From Suillus spraguei (taxonomy: Eukaryota; Basidiomycota; Agaricomycetes; Boletales; Suillaceae), in NCBI GenBank assembly GCA_016800925.1, contig JABCPU010000280.1, positions 1-64,000 on the forward strand: a stretch of DNA of 64,000 bases. Reading direction: 5' to 3'. The notes under the pieces are model-generated. The model was not told where the DNA came from. It worked only from the letters and a program-made list of their open reading frames with translations, and ran no database searches. Below, one piece after another: positions 1 through 11,655 of the stretch. How positions within the stretch are numbered: the first letter of the stretch is position 1; every line of letters begins with the position of its first letter. The translations under genes were made by a program, and so were the position numbers.

Positions 1-1541
1 GCAGTGCAGTAGTGATGATCGAACACTACACCAGAGTGCAGTATTAATTCGACTCTCTGATGCGGGTATTCATTAGGCCTCGACTTAAATACTTGATCGC
101 TATCAGATGTATTATCTCCCCCTACGCTCCCAACCCAGAATTCAGCTCTGGCAAACACTGCACAAATGCTCATTCCGCCAGCATCCGATCCCTTCTTCAT
201 TTCCTCGTGTATTCCTACTTAACTGTGGAAAACGTGCAAGGGCGGAGCGCATCCGCTCCCGAATCTCATCTATATTCACACTCTTACCTGCGCACCGCCG
301 CTACCTATCCTCCGCCATGCTCTCTTTATCATTTCTCCCGCTGTCAAGTTCATGTCACAGAAACGCTTGGGAAAAGAACGTCTTAAGACCTGCCGCTCAC
401 CGAAAAACAACGCATAAGGGCGGGTGCTCTTGCTGTATTGGTCGCCAGCAAAAAAAGAGTGTGAAGACAGTGGAGGAACATCTAGCACGAGGGATTATTG
501 TTATTGTTAACGGACACAGCAAAGCTATCAGTGACAAAGAGGTGGCACACAAACAAGCTGCGGTCAACAGGTATGTACAACACTCACGTCAGGTAACTCT
601 CATTGACATATCGCGCAGGGGCAATGCACTTGTGAAGCGAAGGCCTCGTACTTCTTTGCTTTTTTATATAGTACGTGCTGATTTTGTTTAGTATATTCAG
701 AAAATTCGTGTATATTTGATGCCCGCGTTAATCATATCGATCCTGTCAATTTTGGTCCCTCATCAGGACAGTTTCATCATCTCGCAGACATTCAAAATCT
801 ATTGTCCATGCCTTTTTTGAGTCGCATCGCTCAGGTGTTTGTGTCGGTCTTTTTTCGTCAGATGCAAGGTTGCTTGCCCGGGTGTGTGCTTTACACGGTT
901 TGCTGTTCGGAAAGTCTGCTGAAGTGGTCGAGCTACATTGAATGTTGTTAAGACATCTACTTCATTGCGAGTGCGTCATATACACGTTCGCAGCGTCGTG
1001 ATTATACTGTGCGTCGTAACTCGTAAGATTGGATTGCTGCCGGTTTTAGTTCGTCCTTGGACTTAGTTGACTGCGAGTTTCTGCGATATCAGGCGCTAAT
1101 CTTTGGACTATGGCCGCCATGGCGTGGAGTATTTGCGGTGATTTGGAATGCGCTCCTCATCAGGATAAACGTCGCAGGCGCGAAGCCATCATTATACTGA
1201 GCATGCTTCGTAGTCGGGAGGCGTGTCTAAGTCATCACAATCACTGTTTAATGCATATGTCAAGGGCGTCCCTTGAATCTGTGGCGTCTTGGCACGCAAG
1301 ATCAGCCGCTTCCAGCGCTTCCGAGCTCCATCGACCAAAATAAAACGCGGAGCTGATACGTTCACAACTACCTTTCATCAGATCTGCGCGTATACTAGAC
1401 GTCCCGAGCACGTCTATGGACATAAGTAATAAGGTTGCTTTCGAATGGTTTCCAGGCCATTTGCACAAGTACATGACGCGTAATACTAATAAATCTTCAA
1501 ACCTTGCTTCTAAGTTATACGTAAATTTACAGGCACTTTCT
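1..1541. other. No supported gene
   Basis: Open frames of up to about 190 codons exist here (for example about 107-691, plus), but none shows a recognisable domain, convincing splice signals or protein-like composition. The right end abuts the stop codon of the aldolase gene, so about 1380-1541 probably holds its 3' untranslated region. I see no RNA gene or repeat. Confidence 0.5.
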
Positions 1542-3174
1542 TTACAGGCGGTCTACAGACGAATGATGTTCAAGTCAATAACTGATAAATGATTGAGTTC
1601 GATTTGATACTTACTAACGTTGCCGAGGTCACTGCAAGCTTCCTTGACCCGCGCCGAGAGCGTTTTCTCGCCCTCACGAACCCAGACACGGGGTCATAGA
1701 ACTGCAATCAAAACACGAGTGACGGAAATCTTAGAAAGATAACCCAGTGACGTACCTTCTTGTTGGGTTTGTCTGCGCCTTCGGGGTTACCAACTTGAGT
1801 GAGTAGGTAATCTTTTTTCTTGGAAATGAAGTCCTGAGAGATAGCGATAAGCCATTACTCGATCTCGGTCGATGGATAAGCGTACCCTGATACCAGCGAG
1901 GTAAGCAAATTGGGTGTCTGAGTGACCGTTGCGCGTCAGCGACTGAATCTGCTGCCAAACCCGATAGACTCACCAGTATCAACGTTCATTTTGACGACAC
2001 CATTCTCAACTGCAGTCCTGATCTCCTCCTTGGTGGACCCAGAACCACCATGGAACACGAGGTACAGAGGTTTCTCGACTTGCCACCGAGCTTTTGGCTG
2101 CTGTATGCTTGGTGCTTTCCAAGCAAGCTAGGCTGGAGTTTGACGTTTCCAGGCTTGTAGACGCCGTGCACGTTACCGAACGCAGCGGCAATACTGAAGT
2201 TGGGGCTAATAGCACTCAAGCAGTGTGGACATCGTAGATGTCCTCAGGTTGGGTGTAGAGGGATGCGTTATCGACACCAGTGTTGTCAACACCGTCCTCT
2301 TCACCACCAGTGATACCAATTTCCATTTCTAGCCAGATACCAAGAGGTGCCATCCGCTTGAAGTACTTCACGCAAGTTGCAATGTTCTCCTCTTTGAGCT
2401 CCTCAGACAGGTCAAGCATGTGTGAAGAGAAAAGGGGCTCTTGGTGCTCCTTGAAATAAGCCTCGTCGGCAGCAAGCATGCCATCAAACCACGGCAAGAG
2501 TTTGTGGGCACAGTGGTCGCTGTGAAGAACGACAGGCCTATATGTCCACTGTGATTTAAAATAACATAGATCCCTGGAAAAGATCAGACTCACACGCCGT
2601 AGGCTTTCGCAACTGTGCGAATGTGGTGGGCAGCAGCAACAGCTCCCAGAATAGAAGCTTGCTGTTTATCATTTGCAAGACCCTTTCCGGCGTAGTAGGC
2701 ACTTCCACCCTGAGAGACCTGCAGGATGATCGGAGACTTGATATCTCTGCAGAGCTAGAGGTGAGTTTTCGTGAATAACCAAGACTCTTTTGCTGACCTT
2801 GCGGCTTCTAAGACGGCGTTAGCAGTGGACGAGGAAGTGACATTCTGACGTGGTTAAGCCGAAACTCAAGGAGACCATGAATTATTTCGTCACTTACTAT
2901 AGCCTGGTGAAGAGGTTGTTGCTTCAGCAGAATATTATATTTACCTCCAATAGGAAAGGCACTCACTGGGATGGCAAACTGTTAAAGTTCAATTGCAAGG
3001 GTTTCATTAAGGTAATAAGAAATGAGTCAAGAGTGATGTACCTTGTTCTCCTTTGCATAGTCGAACAGCTTGCGAACATTATCTCCAGTCAGAACACCAA
3101 CCTGCTAGAATGTCAGTGGATCAGCTTCCCCATCATTTACTTGTACTCACAGGAACAATATCGAGGACACCCAT
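1542..3174 (-). CDS. FBA1: Fructose-bisphosphate aldolase, class II
   Basis: Zinc-dependent class II aldolase of glycolysis and gluconeogenesis, cytosolic; it reversibly splits fructose-1,6-bisphosphate to DHAP and glyceraldehyde-3-phosphate. Seen: start MGVLDIVP at 3174, then VGVLTGDNVRKLFDYAKENK, FAIP, AI, NVTSSSTANAVLEAAR, the zinc/active-site stretch VVLHSDHCAHKLLPWFDGM (about 2480-2535), LEMEIGITGGEEDG, FGNVHGVYKPGN and LYLVFHGGSGS, ending NVNRL-stop at 1542. Introns are short GT-AG. Exons near the start are tiny: 24, 60, 12 and 6 nt. Oddity: the frame breaks near 2215, 2080 and 1690, each fixed by one extra base in a T, A or C run, while the residues on either side are fully conserved. 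That pattern fits consensus error better than an old pseudogene, but real decay cannot be excluded. Identity is very secure; integrity is not. Confidence 0.93.
2898..2903 (-). other. FBA1: 6-nt micro-exon of the aldolase gene
   Basis: On the minus strand the 6 nt GCTATA are flanked by an acceptor CAG (2904-2906) and a donor GTAAGT (2892-2897). Joined to the preceding 12-nt exon (2967-2978, FAIP) and the following exon (2844 downwards, NVTSS) they restore the conserved FAIPAINVTSS of class II aldolases in frame. Without it the two residues Ala-Ile are missing. Confidence 0.85.
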
Positions 3175-3744
3175 GATAAATCGACGAGAGTGGGTGCAGT
3201 AATGGTGGATTGGAACGAGATGGAGTATCAGACAGCTTTTAGATGGAGCTAAGAGGTACCTTGTCAACTACTGTGAAGACTGGCGAGACGACTTAGATAT
3301 TCGCCTATCGATCATCTTTTGCACGTGGCTAAGATTGCATCATGTTCTCACAATTACTAAATTTGGGCATGTATGTTTGTCACGGTCAATGTCAACTCTT
3401 TGTTTGTACCACGAGTCCACCACCCGTTGTGCCTTCGGCACAGGAAGCAAAAGCAGTGCTTCACACTCCTTTTGCTCCCTGGCTAAGGCTTCATCCTAAT
3501 AATTATCTTTAATAATGATAATGGGTCTTGAAATAAATTGTAACTTTAACCAATATTTTGAGAGAAGTAAAAGTACCACATCACCATCTTTGTGAGTTTA
3601 TTGCCCATCTCATCCTCATGTCATTGCATTTGATTTTGATTTTTTTAAATTATTTACTGCAAACTATTAACTTGAATAAATCTTTTGTGTCAAGTTTTAA
3701 TAGGGGGCAACAGTATTAAGTTGTCACACAACAAAATCATGCAA
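3175..3744. other. Upstream region of the aldolase gene
   Basis: AT-rich DNA between the aldolase start codon and the pyrimidine repeat. It should hold the aldolase promoter. A short inverted repeat lies at about 3430-3475, including GTGCCTTCGGCAC. No coding signal was seen. Confidence 0.4.
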
Positions 3745-3858
3745 GTGTCCCATCTCCCATCTCCTGTTACTGGTCTCCTGTCTCTCATTTCCTCTTACCA
3801 GTCTGCTGTCTCCCATCTTGTGTCTCCCACCTCCCATCTCCCATCTTGTGTCTCCCGT
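3745..3858. repeat. CT-rich tandem repeat (TCTCCCATC-type)
   Basis: Irregular tandem array of units such as TCTCCCATCTCC and TCTCCCATCTTGTG, pyrimidine-only over long stretches. It lies about 570 bp upstream of the aldolase start. The left gypsy LTR starts immediately after it at 3859, so the element, or the break that created the palindrome, sits at the edge of this repeat. Confidence 0.8.
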
Positions 3859-4624
3859 TGTTAAGACTGTACTCAAGGGTAGAGAGATCCGAAGGGCTTT
3901 GGCCTCAGTTCGTACACTGTGCCCCTTTCTCGAGTAATGCCCCTTATTTCAGGGAGGAGTTATTCGTCCGAAGACCCGGAAGGGTTGCGTGACGGATCCG
4001 GGTGTCCGAAGGTGTCGGATATAATACGTCCGAAGGTAATTCGGAACGTAAGGAGAGGAAGAGATTAAGGCTAGTTTCGGAACGAGTTCCTAACTAGAAA
4101 CTAACGGAGATGGACTATCCGAAGATAGAGTCGGAGGTATAGACTATAGGAGTCAATCCTAAGTCTCGGAAGGTGACTTAAAGCGGAGAGTGGCTTAAGT
4201 CCGGAGGAGGCAGAATGAGTAGAATCTAAGATGATATTCGAACTAAGGTTCTACGGAGATCTACAAGTGGTTTATATACAGTAAGTATCTAAGACGGATA
4301 ATTAGCAAGTCCGGGACCGAGGGCTATGTACGAAGTGTAACGGAAGTCTATTAGTTATTGCACAGCGGATCAGTAAGCATGAATCGGAAATGAACACAGG
4401 AAACGGATCAGTAACACAGGACGGAAATATAAACAGCCGGAGTACCGGTAGTAGGAGAAATGACGAAAGGAGATAGACGCAGATGTTCACCAGGGAGTTA
4501 AGGTGCGAGAAGTGAGTACATTCGGAGGGTGGTCCGGACAGGATCTGTGGACCGGACGGATATGGAAACGATCGGATCTGGACGGATATGATCGGATCTG
4601 AGATTAGAAGTATGGTATATGACA
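3859..4624 (-). repeat. 3' LTR of the left gypsy arm
   Basis: 766-bp LTR. Read on the minus strand it starts TGTCATATACC at 4624 and ends CTTAACA at 3859, with TG/CA termini. It matches the right-arm LTR except for scattered substitutions and 1-nt indels. A TATA-like GTATATAAACC lies at about 4270-4285 (minus strand). Confidence 0.9.
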
Positions 4625-4818
4625 GTATCCCCCCTTAGGGCCGAACCCCTGAGGCACAAGAAGCGTCGATCCGGATCGGACAAGATTAATGCGAGACGAT
4701 GGGGAAGTTTGATGGTTGTAGTGCTGAGTCTGTAATCCAACAGATATACGGACGTCAGACGTCCGAAATGATTCCTACCCCCACTTCATATCCTTGTTAA
4801 CAAAACTTGTCTCCTAAC

Positions 4819-5833
4819 ATGTCTGGAAAGAAATCCGATGCCCCTAAGTCTGCTGCTGACCTTGTGGCGGATCTGGAGCAGCAACTGGCGGCTGCTAAGG
4901 CTGCAGCGGAAGCCGAGGCGGAACGGAAGCGGAAAGAGGCGGAGGAGCGGAAAAGGCAGGAGGAGTTGAAGCAGATTGAGTTGGCGGAGATCCGGAGGGA
5001 AATGGAGGAAAAGAGGCGGAGAGCACTGATTGAGGCTCGGGTGAGTGCTGTGGACTCTTCCGGATCCGGATATTAATGGGTTGGTAAAGGCCAAGGCTGC
5101 TCCTGCGTCTGGGGCAAAGGATGGGTACTGCTCTCGTTGCGTCACTAAGGGCCGGATGTGCCAGTGGGATGATGCTGAGAAGAATGCCATGGTGAGTCGT
5201 CCGAAAAACTTCGGATCCGCTGATTTCGACGTTTCGTAGATTAAGTCCTGTGACGTCTGCCGGAAGGACAAGGCCACTTGTCCTGGAAGGCCCGGATTCG
5301 TTAAGGGGCCTAAGGGCCGGAAGAGGCAGCGTCCTGCTGGTACTCCGTCTCCGAAGGGCAAAGGCAAGCGCCGTCAGAGGAGTCCTACTCCGGATGTGGC
5401 GGACGCGGATGTCTTCTCTAATCCAGTCACTATCGAAGGTACGGATGAGGATTTTGTGGAGTACGATGATCAGGCTTGGGTGGCCGCTGCTAATGGCATC
5501 ATTGCTGAGTTGGCGCGGACCAACGGACTTCTCCAAGATGGTATTGCGGCGGCGGAAGGGAGTCGGATTGCCATGGAGCGGATGAGCTCCACCATGGAGG
5601 CCTTCCTCCAGCAACAGAGGGAATTCCAGGCCCTGCTCATCGAGGAAATCCGGACCGGATTTAGGCTTTCCGTTTCTGCCGGATCCGACAAGGATGGCGC
5701 TGGTGAGGAGATTGGGGAAGAGGTGGCGGATGAGAATGGAGGGGAGATGGCGGATGGAACTGGGGAAGAGATGGCGGATGGGACTGGGGAGGAGACTGGG
5801 GGTGCCGGAGGTGAAATGGAGACTGGTGCTTAG
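4819..5833 (+). CDS. Antisense accessory gene of the gypsy element, Zn2Cys6-like coiled-coil protein
   Basis: Encoded opposite to pol, between the pol 3' end and the LTR. Three exons, 4819-5040, 5090-5191 and 5240-5833, with GTGAGT donors and AG acceptors, join in frame to 305 residues. Seen: an N-terminal Ala/Glu/Lys-rich coiled coil (about residues 12-70); CSRCVTKGRMC and CDVCRKDKATC, together C-x2-C-x6-C-x13-C-x2-C-x6-C, the spacing of a fungal Zn2Cys6 cluster split by an intron; a basic Pro/Lys/Arg stretch; an acidic segment; a second helical region; and a Gly/Glu-rich tail with repeats of EEMADGTG. The stop lies 57 bp from the convergent pol stop. Inference: nuclear or nucleic-acid-binding accessory protein. 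A bare cysteine pattern does not prove DNA binding. Confidence 0.75.
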
Positions 5834-5889
5834 TCCAGATCCGGATTTCCGCTACTGCCCTCATGTACTTATATTTCGTTATGTACTTT

Positions 5890-8688
5890 TCAAGCAATGG
5901 GACCAGGCTTGTCCGGATATGCTGAGTGGAAATCCGCTACGAGATCGATGCATTTCCGAGTTCTGTGGCCAGTAACCAGGAAGTTTCTTCGTCCGTTCCT
6001 CGTATCCGGACCAACGGACGAGGTATAGAAGTTGCAGTGGTGCCTACGACGGTCCAGTTTAGAGTCCAGGATTTCGGATATCTCGTACTCTGGTTCTCCG
6101 TCGACTTCGACTGGTGGCGGAGGAGGTTGGATGCGATTGGGAATGGTGTTCGGAACTGCTGGCTCTAACTGCGAGACATGGAAAACAGGATGTACGGAAC
6201 GCATAGAATCCGGAAGTCGGATGGCGAAAGAATGAGTACCCGGGCGGGATATAATTTCGAATGGTCCCAAATTCTTTTCCGAAAGTTTCTTCGACGGACG
6301 GGTGGAGCGGAAGTACTTGGCTTTGACGAAGACTTGTTCTCCAATCCGGAAGTCTGGAGCAGGCTGTCTTTTAGCGTCCGCGGGTCCTTGATAGCGTTTC
6401 TGAGCTTCGGACATCTCATCTCGGAGGAACTGGTGAAGTTTGTTAAGGTCTAGGGCATATTCCTGGGCACGGATGGAGGATAGGTCGCGTTCCGGATGGA
6501 TGGAAATGTTCGGATGATAACCTTTATTGGCGAAGAAAGGTGAAACTCCGGTAGTGGCACTCGGAGCGTTATTGTATGCAAACTCTGCGAGGGGCAGCAG
6601 CTCGGACCAGTTGTCCTGCTGATAGTTGCAGTAGATCCGGAGGTACTGTTCCAGCGTTTGGTTGGCACGTTCTGTTTGTCCGTCCCTTCGGGATGATATC
6701 CGGATGTGAAGTGTAGGACCATGTCCAATGCCTTTCCTAGGGAACGGAAGAAGTGGGATACGAACTCTGTTCCTCGATCCGAGGTTACATGGGACGGGAC
6801 TCCATGCTTAGAGAAGACATGGAGGAGAAATAGGCGGGCGAGATCAGGAGAAGTAATGGTGTCGTGGGTCGGGACGAATATGGCTTGCTTGGATAAACGA
6901 TCTATGATGACGAGGATGGCTGTAAAGCCGGATGAGTCCGGAAGTTGTTCAATGAAATCCATAGAGATGGAATTCCATGGTTTTTCTGGGACGGGAAGTT
7001 GCTTGAGTAGACCGTAGGGCTTATGTCTCGGAACTTTGGCTCGGGCGCAGGATGTGCAGGATCTGACATACTCTTTGACAAAGGCTCGTACTCCGGGCCA
7101 GGTATAGTTGCGTCGGATGAGCTCGAGAGTACGATTCTGTCCGAAATGTCCGGATAGGGGGTGGTCATGGCAATTCCGGAGGATGCGAAGTCGTAGATCA
7201 TTGGTATCCGGAACGTAGATGCGGTTGTCACAACAAAGGAATCCACCATCGTCTATTGTCCATCTCGGATCCGAAGGAACCGGAAAATGTGTTTGTGCAA
7301 TGGGGTCATTAGGGAGTGCTATCAGAATGTCTTTCCGGAGGTGTTCGGTGTCCATAAGAACAGCTGCTCTAAGGACCGGAGTTGCTAAAATGGAAGCTCG
7401 TAGGGACGAAGCTAATTGTTCCGAAGCAAATATTGGACGGAGGTTGTGAGGGTTAATCTGAGCGTAGTCCTTATCCCCCTCTTTAGGGTAGACGTCCCAT
7501 CGTCTAGTGAGGGAATCTGGCTTGACTCCGAGTCTTCCAGGACGGTAACGGATAACGAGGTTGAACTGATGGAGGAACTCGGACCAGCGGGCCTGACGAC
7601 GGGATAGCAGTTTGGTGGTAGAGAAATACTCAAGGTTCTTGTGGTCCGTGACAACATCTATAGGCTCGGACGAGCCTTCTAGGTAATGGCGCCAGGTTCG
7701 GAACGCAGCATAGATGGCTAGTAGTTCCTTATCATGGACATCATAGTTGAGTTCTGCACCGGACAGTGTCCGGGAGTAAAATGCCACCGGACGAAGTTCC
7801 GAGTCTGGGCACACAATGGATAGTATTCCAGCGATAGCATAATCCGAGGCATCAGTTTCCACAACTATAGGAACATTCGGAATCCAATGCGTAAGCACCG
7901 GAGCGGACGTGAAGCTTTCTTGAGTGCGTTAAATGATTTCCGGCATTCCTCGGAAAAGTCCCAAGTGACGCCCTTGCGAGTGAGTCGAGTAAGGGGAACC
8001 ACGATATCCGAGTAGTTGAAGATGAAGCGACGATAGAAATTAGCGAATCCGAGGAAAGATTGGATGTCCTTGACTTTCCGAGGTTCTGGCCAGTCTATGA
8101 TGACTGGATTTTCTCGGACGACATTGTCAAGCCATCCGGAGATAGGAGGTAACCAAGATATTCGACGGAGGAGAGTGGAATTCGCATTTCTCGGGTTTGG
8201 CATATAGTCGGTGTTTACGGAGACGTCGTAAAACTTCTCGGACATGTTCCTTATGACTTGCAAGGTCTTGGGAATAGATAAGGATGTCATCCAGATATAC
8301 AACAACACATACGTCCAGCATATCGGCAAACACGCTATTGACAAAGCGCTGGAAAGCTGCCGGAGCATTCGTGAGGCCTTCCGGCATCACCAACCATTCA
8401 TAGGAGCCATAGCGCGTACGGAAGGAAGTCTTCCACTCGTCTCCTTCTGTTATCCGGACGAGGTGATATGCAGATCGGAGATCAATTTTGGTATAAACTT
8501 AGCGCGGCTCGGGGAGTCAGAGGTCGGCAATGAGGGGTAACGGATATCGGTCTTTCTTGGTGATGTGGTTAAGGCCGCGGAAATCCACACAAAGGCGGAG
8601 GGATCCATCCTTCTTTTTGACAAATAGGACGGGGGCTCCGTGGGGAGAAGATGAGGAGGAGAGTCCGGACGAGATGTTTTCTCAAGAA
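5890..8688 (-). pseudogene. pol: Gypsy pol fragment, left arm (RT-RNase H-integrase-chromodomain)
   Basis: Polyprotein fragment of a chromovirus. In order on the minus strand: reverse transcriptase from [19 protein letters not shown] (about 8625) with the catalytic YLDDILIYS (about 8310); RNase H with VVETDASDYAIAG, YDVHDKELLAI and DHKNLEYF (about 7870-7600); the zinc-binding integrase N-terminus ending CTSCARAK; the integrase core with MDFIEQLPDSSG and HVTSDRGTEF (about 6980-6770); and the chromodomain with YLVRWSGYE ending at 5890. Several frame breaks interrupt it, one shared with the right arm and others private (for example near 7915 and 6040). The 5' portion is absent, so this copy cannot make a full polyprotein. 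Confidence 0.9.
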
Positions 8689-8690
8689 AG

Positions 8691-8730
<40 letters not shown>
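8691..8730. repeat. Poly(A) 40-mer at the palindrome centre
   Basis: Forty uninterrupted A residues follow the inner end of the left arm at 8688. From 8731 to 8797 there is sequence that continues the reverse transcriptase of the right arm upstream. The homopolymer thus marks the junction where the two truncated copies meet. Confidence 0.95.
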
Positions 8731-8731
<1 letters not shown>

Positions 8732-11598
8732 AAGATGATTGAAGAAGGCTAGTCCGCCTCGAACCATATACTTTTCTCGTAGAGTTGAGCCTCGAAGTTC
8801 TTGAGAAAACATCTCGTCCGGACTCCTCCGTCCTCATCTTCTCCCCACGGAGCCCCCGTCCTATTTGTCAAAAAGAAGGATGGATCCCTCCGCCTTTGTG
8901 TGGATTTCCGCGGCCTTAACCACATCACCAAGAAGACCGATATCCGTTACCCCTCATTGCCGACCTCTGACTCCCCGAGCCCGCTAAAGTTTATACCAAA
9001 ATTGATCTCCGATCTGCATATCACCTCGTCCGGATAACAGAAGGAGACGAGTGGAAGACTTCCTTCCGTACGCGCTATGGCTCCTATGAATGGTTGGTGA
9101 TGCCGGAAGGCCTCACGAATGCTCCGGCAGCTTTCCAGCGCTTTGTCAATAGCGTTTTGCCGATATGCTGGACGTATGTGTTGTTGTATATCTGGATGAC
9201 ATCCTTATCTATTCCCAAGACCTTGCAAGTCATAAGGAACATGTCCGAGAAGTTTTACGACGTCTCCGTAAACACCGACTATATGCCAAACCCGAGAAAT
9301 GCGAATTCCACTCATCCTCCGTCGAATATCTTGGTTACCTCCTATCTCCGGATGGCTTGACAATGTCGTCCGAGAAAATCCAGTCATCATAGACTGGCCA
9401 GAGCCTCGGAAAGTCAAGGACATCCAATCTTTCCTCGGATTCGCTAATTTCTATCGTCGCTTCATCTTCAACTACTCGGATATCGTGGTTCCCCTTACTC
9501 GACTCACTCGCAAGGGCGTCACTTGGGACTTTTCCGAGGAATGCCGGAAATCATTTAACGCACTCAAGAAAGCCTTCACGTCCGCTCCGGTGCTTACGCA
9601 TTGGATTCCGAATGTTCCTATAGTTGTGGAAACTGATGCCTCGGATTATGCTATCGCTGGAATACTATCCATTGTGTGCCCAGACTCGGAACTTCGTCCG
9701 GTGGCATTTTACTCCCGGACACTGTCCGGTGCAGAACTCAACTATGATGTCCATGATAAGGAACTACTAGCCATCTATGCTGCGTTCCGAACCTGGCGCC
9801 ATTACCTAGAAGGCTCGTCCGAGCCTATAGATGTTGTCACGGACCACAAGAACCTTGAGTATTTCTCTACCACCAAACTGCTATCCCGTCGTCAGGCCCG
9901 CTGGTCCGAGTTCCTCCATCAGTTCAACCTCGTTATCCGTTACCGTCCTGGAAGACTCGGAGTCAAGCCAGATTCCCTCACTAGACGATGGGACGTCTAC
10001 CCTAAAGAGGGGGATAAGGACTACGCTCAGATTAACCCTCACAACCTCCGTCCAATATTTGCTTCGGAACAATTAGCTTCGTCCCTACGAGCTTCCATTT
10101 TAGCAACTCCGGTCCTTAGAGCAGCTGTTCTTATGGACACCGAACACCTCCGGAAAGACATTCTGATAGCACTCCCTAATGACCCCATTGCACAAACACA
10201 TTTTCCGGTTCCTTCAGATCCGAGATGGACAATAGACGATGGTGGATTCCTTTGTTGTGACAACCGCATCTACGTTCCGGATACCAATGATCTACGACTT
10301 CGCATCCTCCGGAATTGCCATGACCACCCCCTATCCGGACATTTCGGACAGAATCGTACTCTCGAGCTCATCCGACGCAACTATACCTGGCCCGGAGTAC
10401 GAGCCTTTGTCAAAGAGTATGTCAGATCCTGCACATCCTGCGCCCGAGCCAAAGTTCCGAGACATAAGCCCTACGGTTACTCAAGCAACTTCCCGTCCCA
10501 GAAAAACCATGGAATTCCATCTCTATGGATTTCATTGAACAACTTCCGGACTCATCCGGCTTTACAGCCATCCTCGTCATCATAGATCGTTTATCCAAGC
10601 AAGCCATATTCGTCCCGACCCACGACACCATTACTTCTCCTGATCTCGCCCGCCTATTTCTCCTCCATGTCTTCTCTAAGCATGGAGTCCCGTCCCATGT
10701 AACCTCGGATCGAGGAACAGAGTTCGTATCCCACTTCTTCCGTTCCCTAGGAAAGGCATTGGACATGGTCCTACACTTCACATCCGGATATCATCCCGAA
10801 GGGACGGACAAACAGAACGTGCCAACCAAACGCTGGAACAGTACCTCCGGATCTACTGCAACTATCAGCAGGACAACTGGTCCGAGCTGCTGCCCCTCGC
10901 AGAGTTTGCATACAATAACGCTCCGAGTGCCACTACCGGAGTTTCACCTTTCTTCGCCAATAAAGGTTATCATCCGAACATTTCCATCCATCCGGAACGC
11001 GACCTATCCTCCATCCGTGCCCAGGAATATGCCCTAGACCTTAACAAACTTCACCAGTTCCTCCGAGATGAGATGTCCGAAGCTCAGAAACGCTATCAAG
11101 GACCCGCGGACGCTAAAAGACAGCCTGCTCCAGACTTCCGGATTGGAGAACAAGTCTTCGTCAAAGCCAAGTACTTCCGCTCCACCGTCCGTCGAAGAAA
11201 CTTTCGGAAAAGAATTTGGGACCATTCGAAATTATATCCCGCCCGGGTACTCATTCTTTCGCCATCCGACTTCCGGATTCTATGCGTTCCGTACATCCTG
11301 TTTTCCATGTCTCGCAGTTAGAGCCAGCAGTTCCGAACACCATTCCCAATCGCATCCAACCTCCTCCGCCACCAGTCGAAGTCGACGGAGAACCAGAGTA
11401 CGAGATATCCGAAATCCTGGACTCTAAACTGGACCGTCGTAGGCACCACTGCCAACTTCTATACCTCGTCCGTTGGTCCGGATACGAGGGAACGGACGAA
11501 GAAACTTCCTGGTTACTGGCCACAGAACTCGGAAATGCATCGATCTCGTAGCGGATTTCCACTCAGCATATCCGGACAAGCCTGGTCCCATTGCTTGA
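8731..11598 (+). pseudogene. pol: Gypsy pol fragment, right arm (RT-RNase H-integrase-chromodomain)
   Basis: Mirror copy of the left-arm pol on the plus strand, 5'-truncated at the A run. The same domains follow: reverse transcriptase (YLDDILIYS at about 9188), RNase H (9630-9860), integrase (10240-11000) and chromodomain ending at 11598. The longest open stretch is about 9299-10585. Private frame breaks include a missing C near 10477 (CGGTTACTC where the left arm has CGGTCTACTC) and changes around 8985 and 11190. It shares the integrase frameshift after HPEG with the left arm, so both derive from one already defective template. Confidence 0.9.
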
Positions 11599-11655
11599 AA
11601 AGTACATAACGAAATATAAGTACATTGAGGGCAGTAGCGGAAATCCGGATCTGGA

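Noticed and set aside
107..691. 194-codon plus-strand open frame
   Set aside because: No recognisable domain, no homologous motif and composition like translated non-coding DNA; not supported as a gene.
5250..5585. Overlapping frames on the antisense gene of the gypsy element
   Set aside because: Shadows of the spliced 4819-5833 gene; their sequence is Arg-rich and lacks conservation between the arms after private indels.
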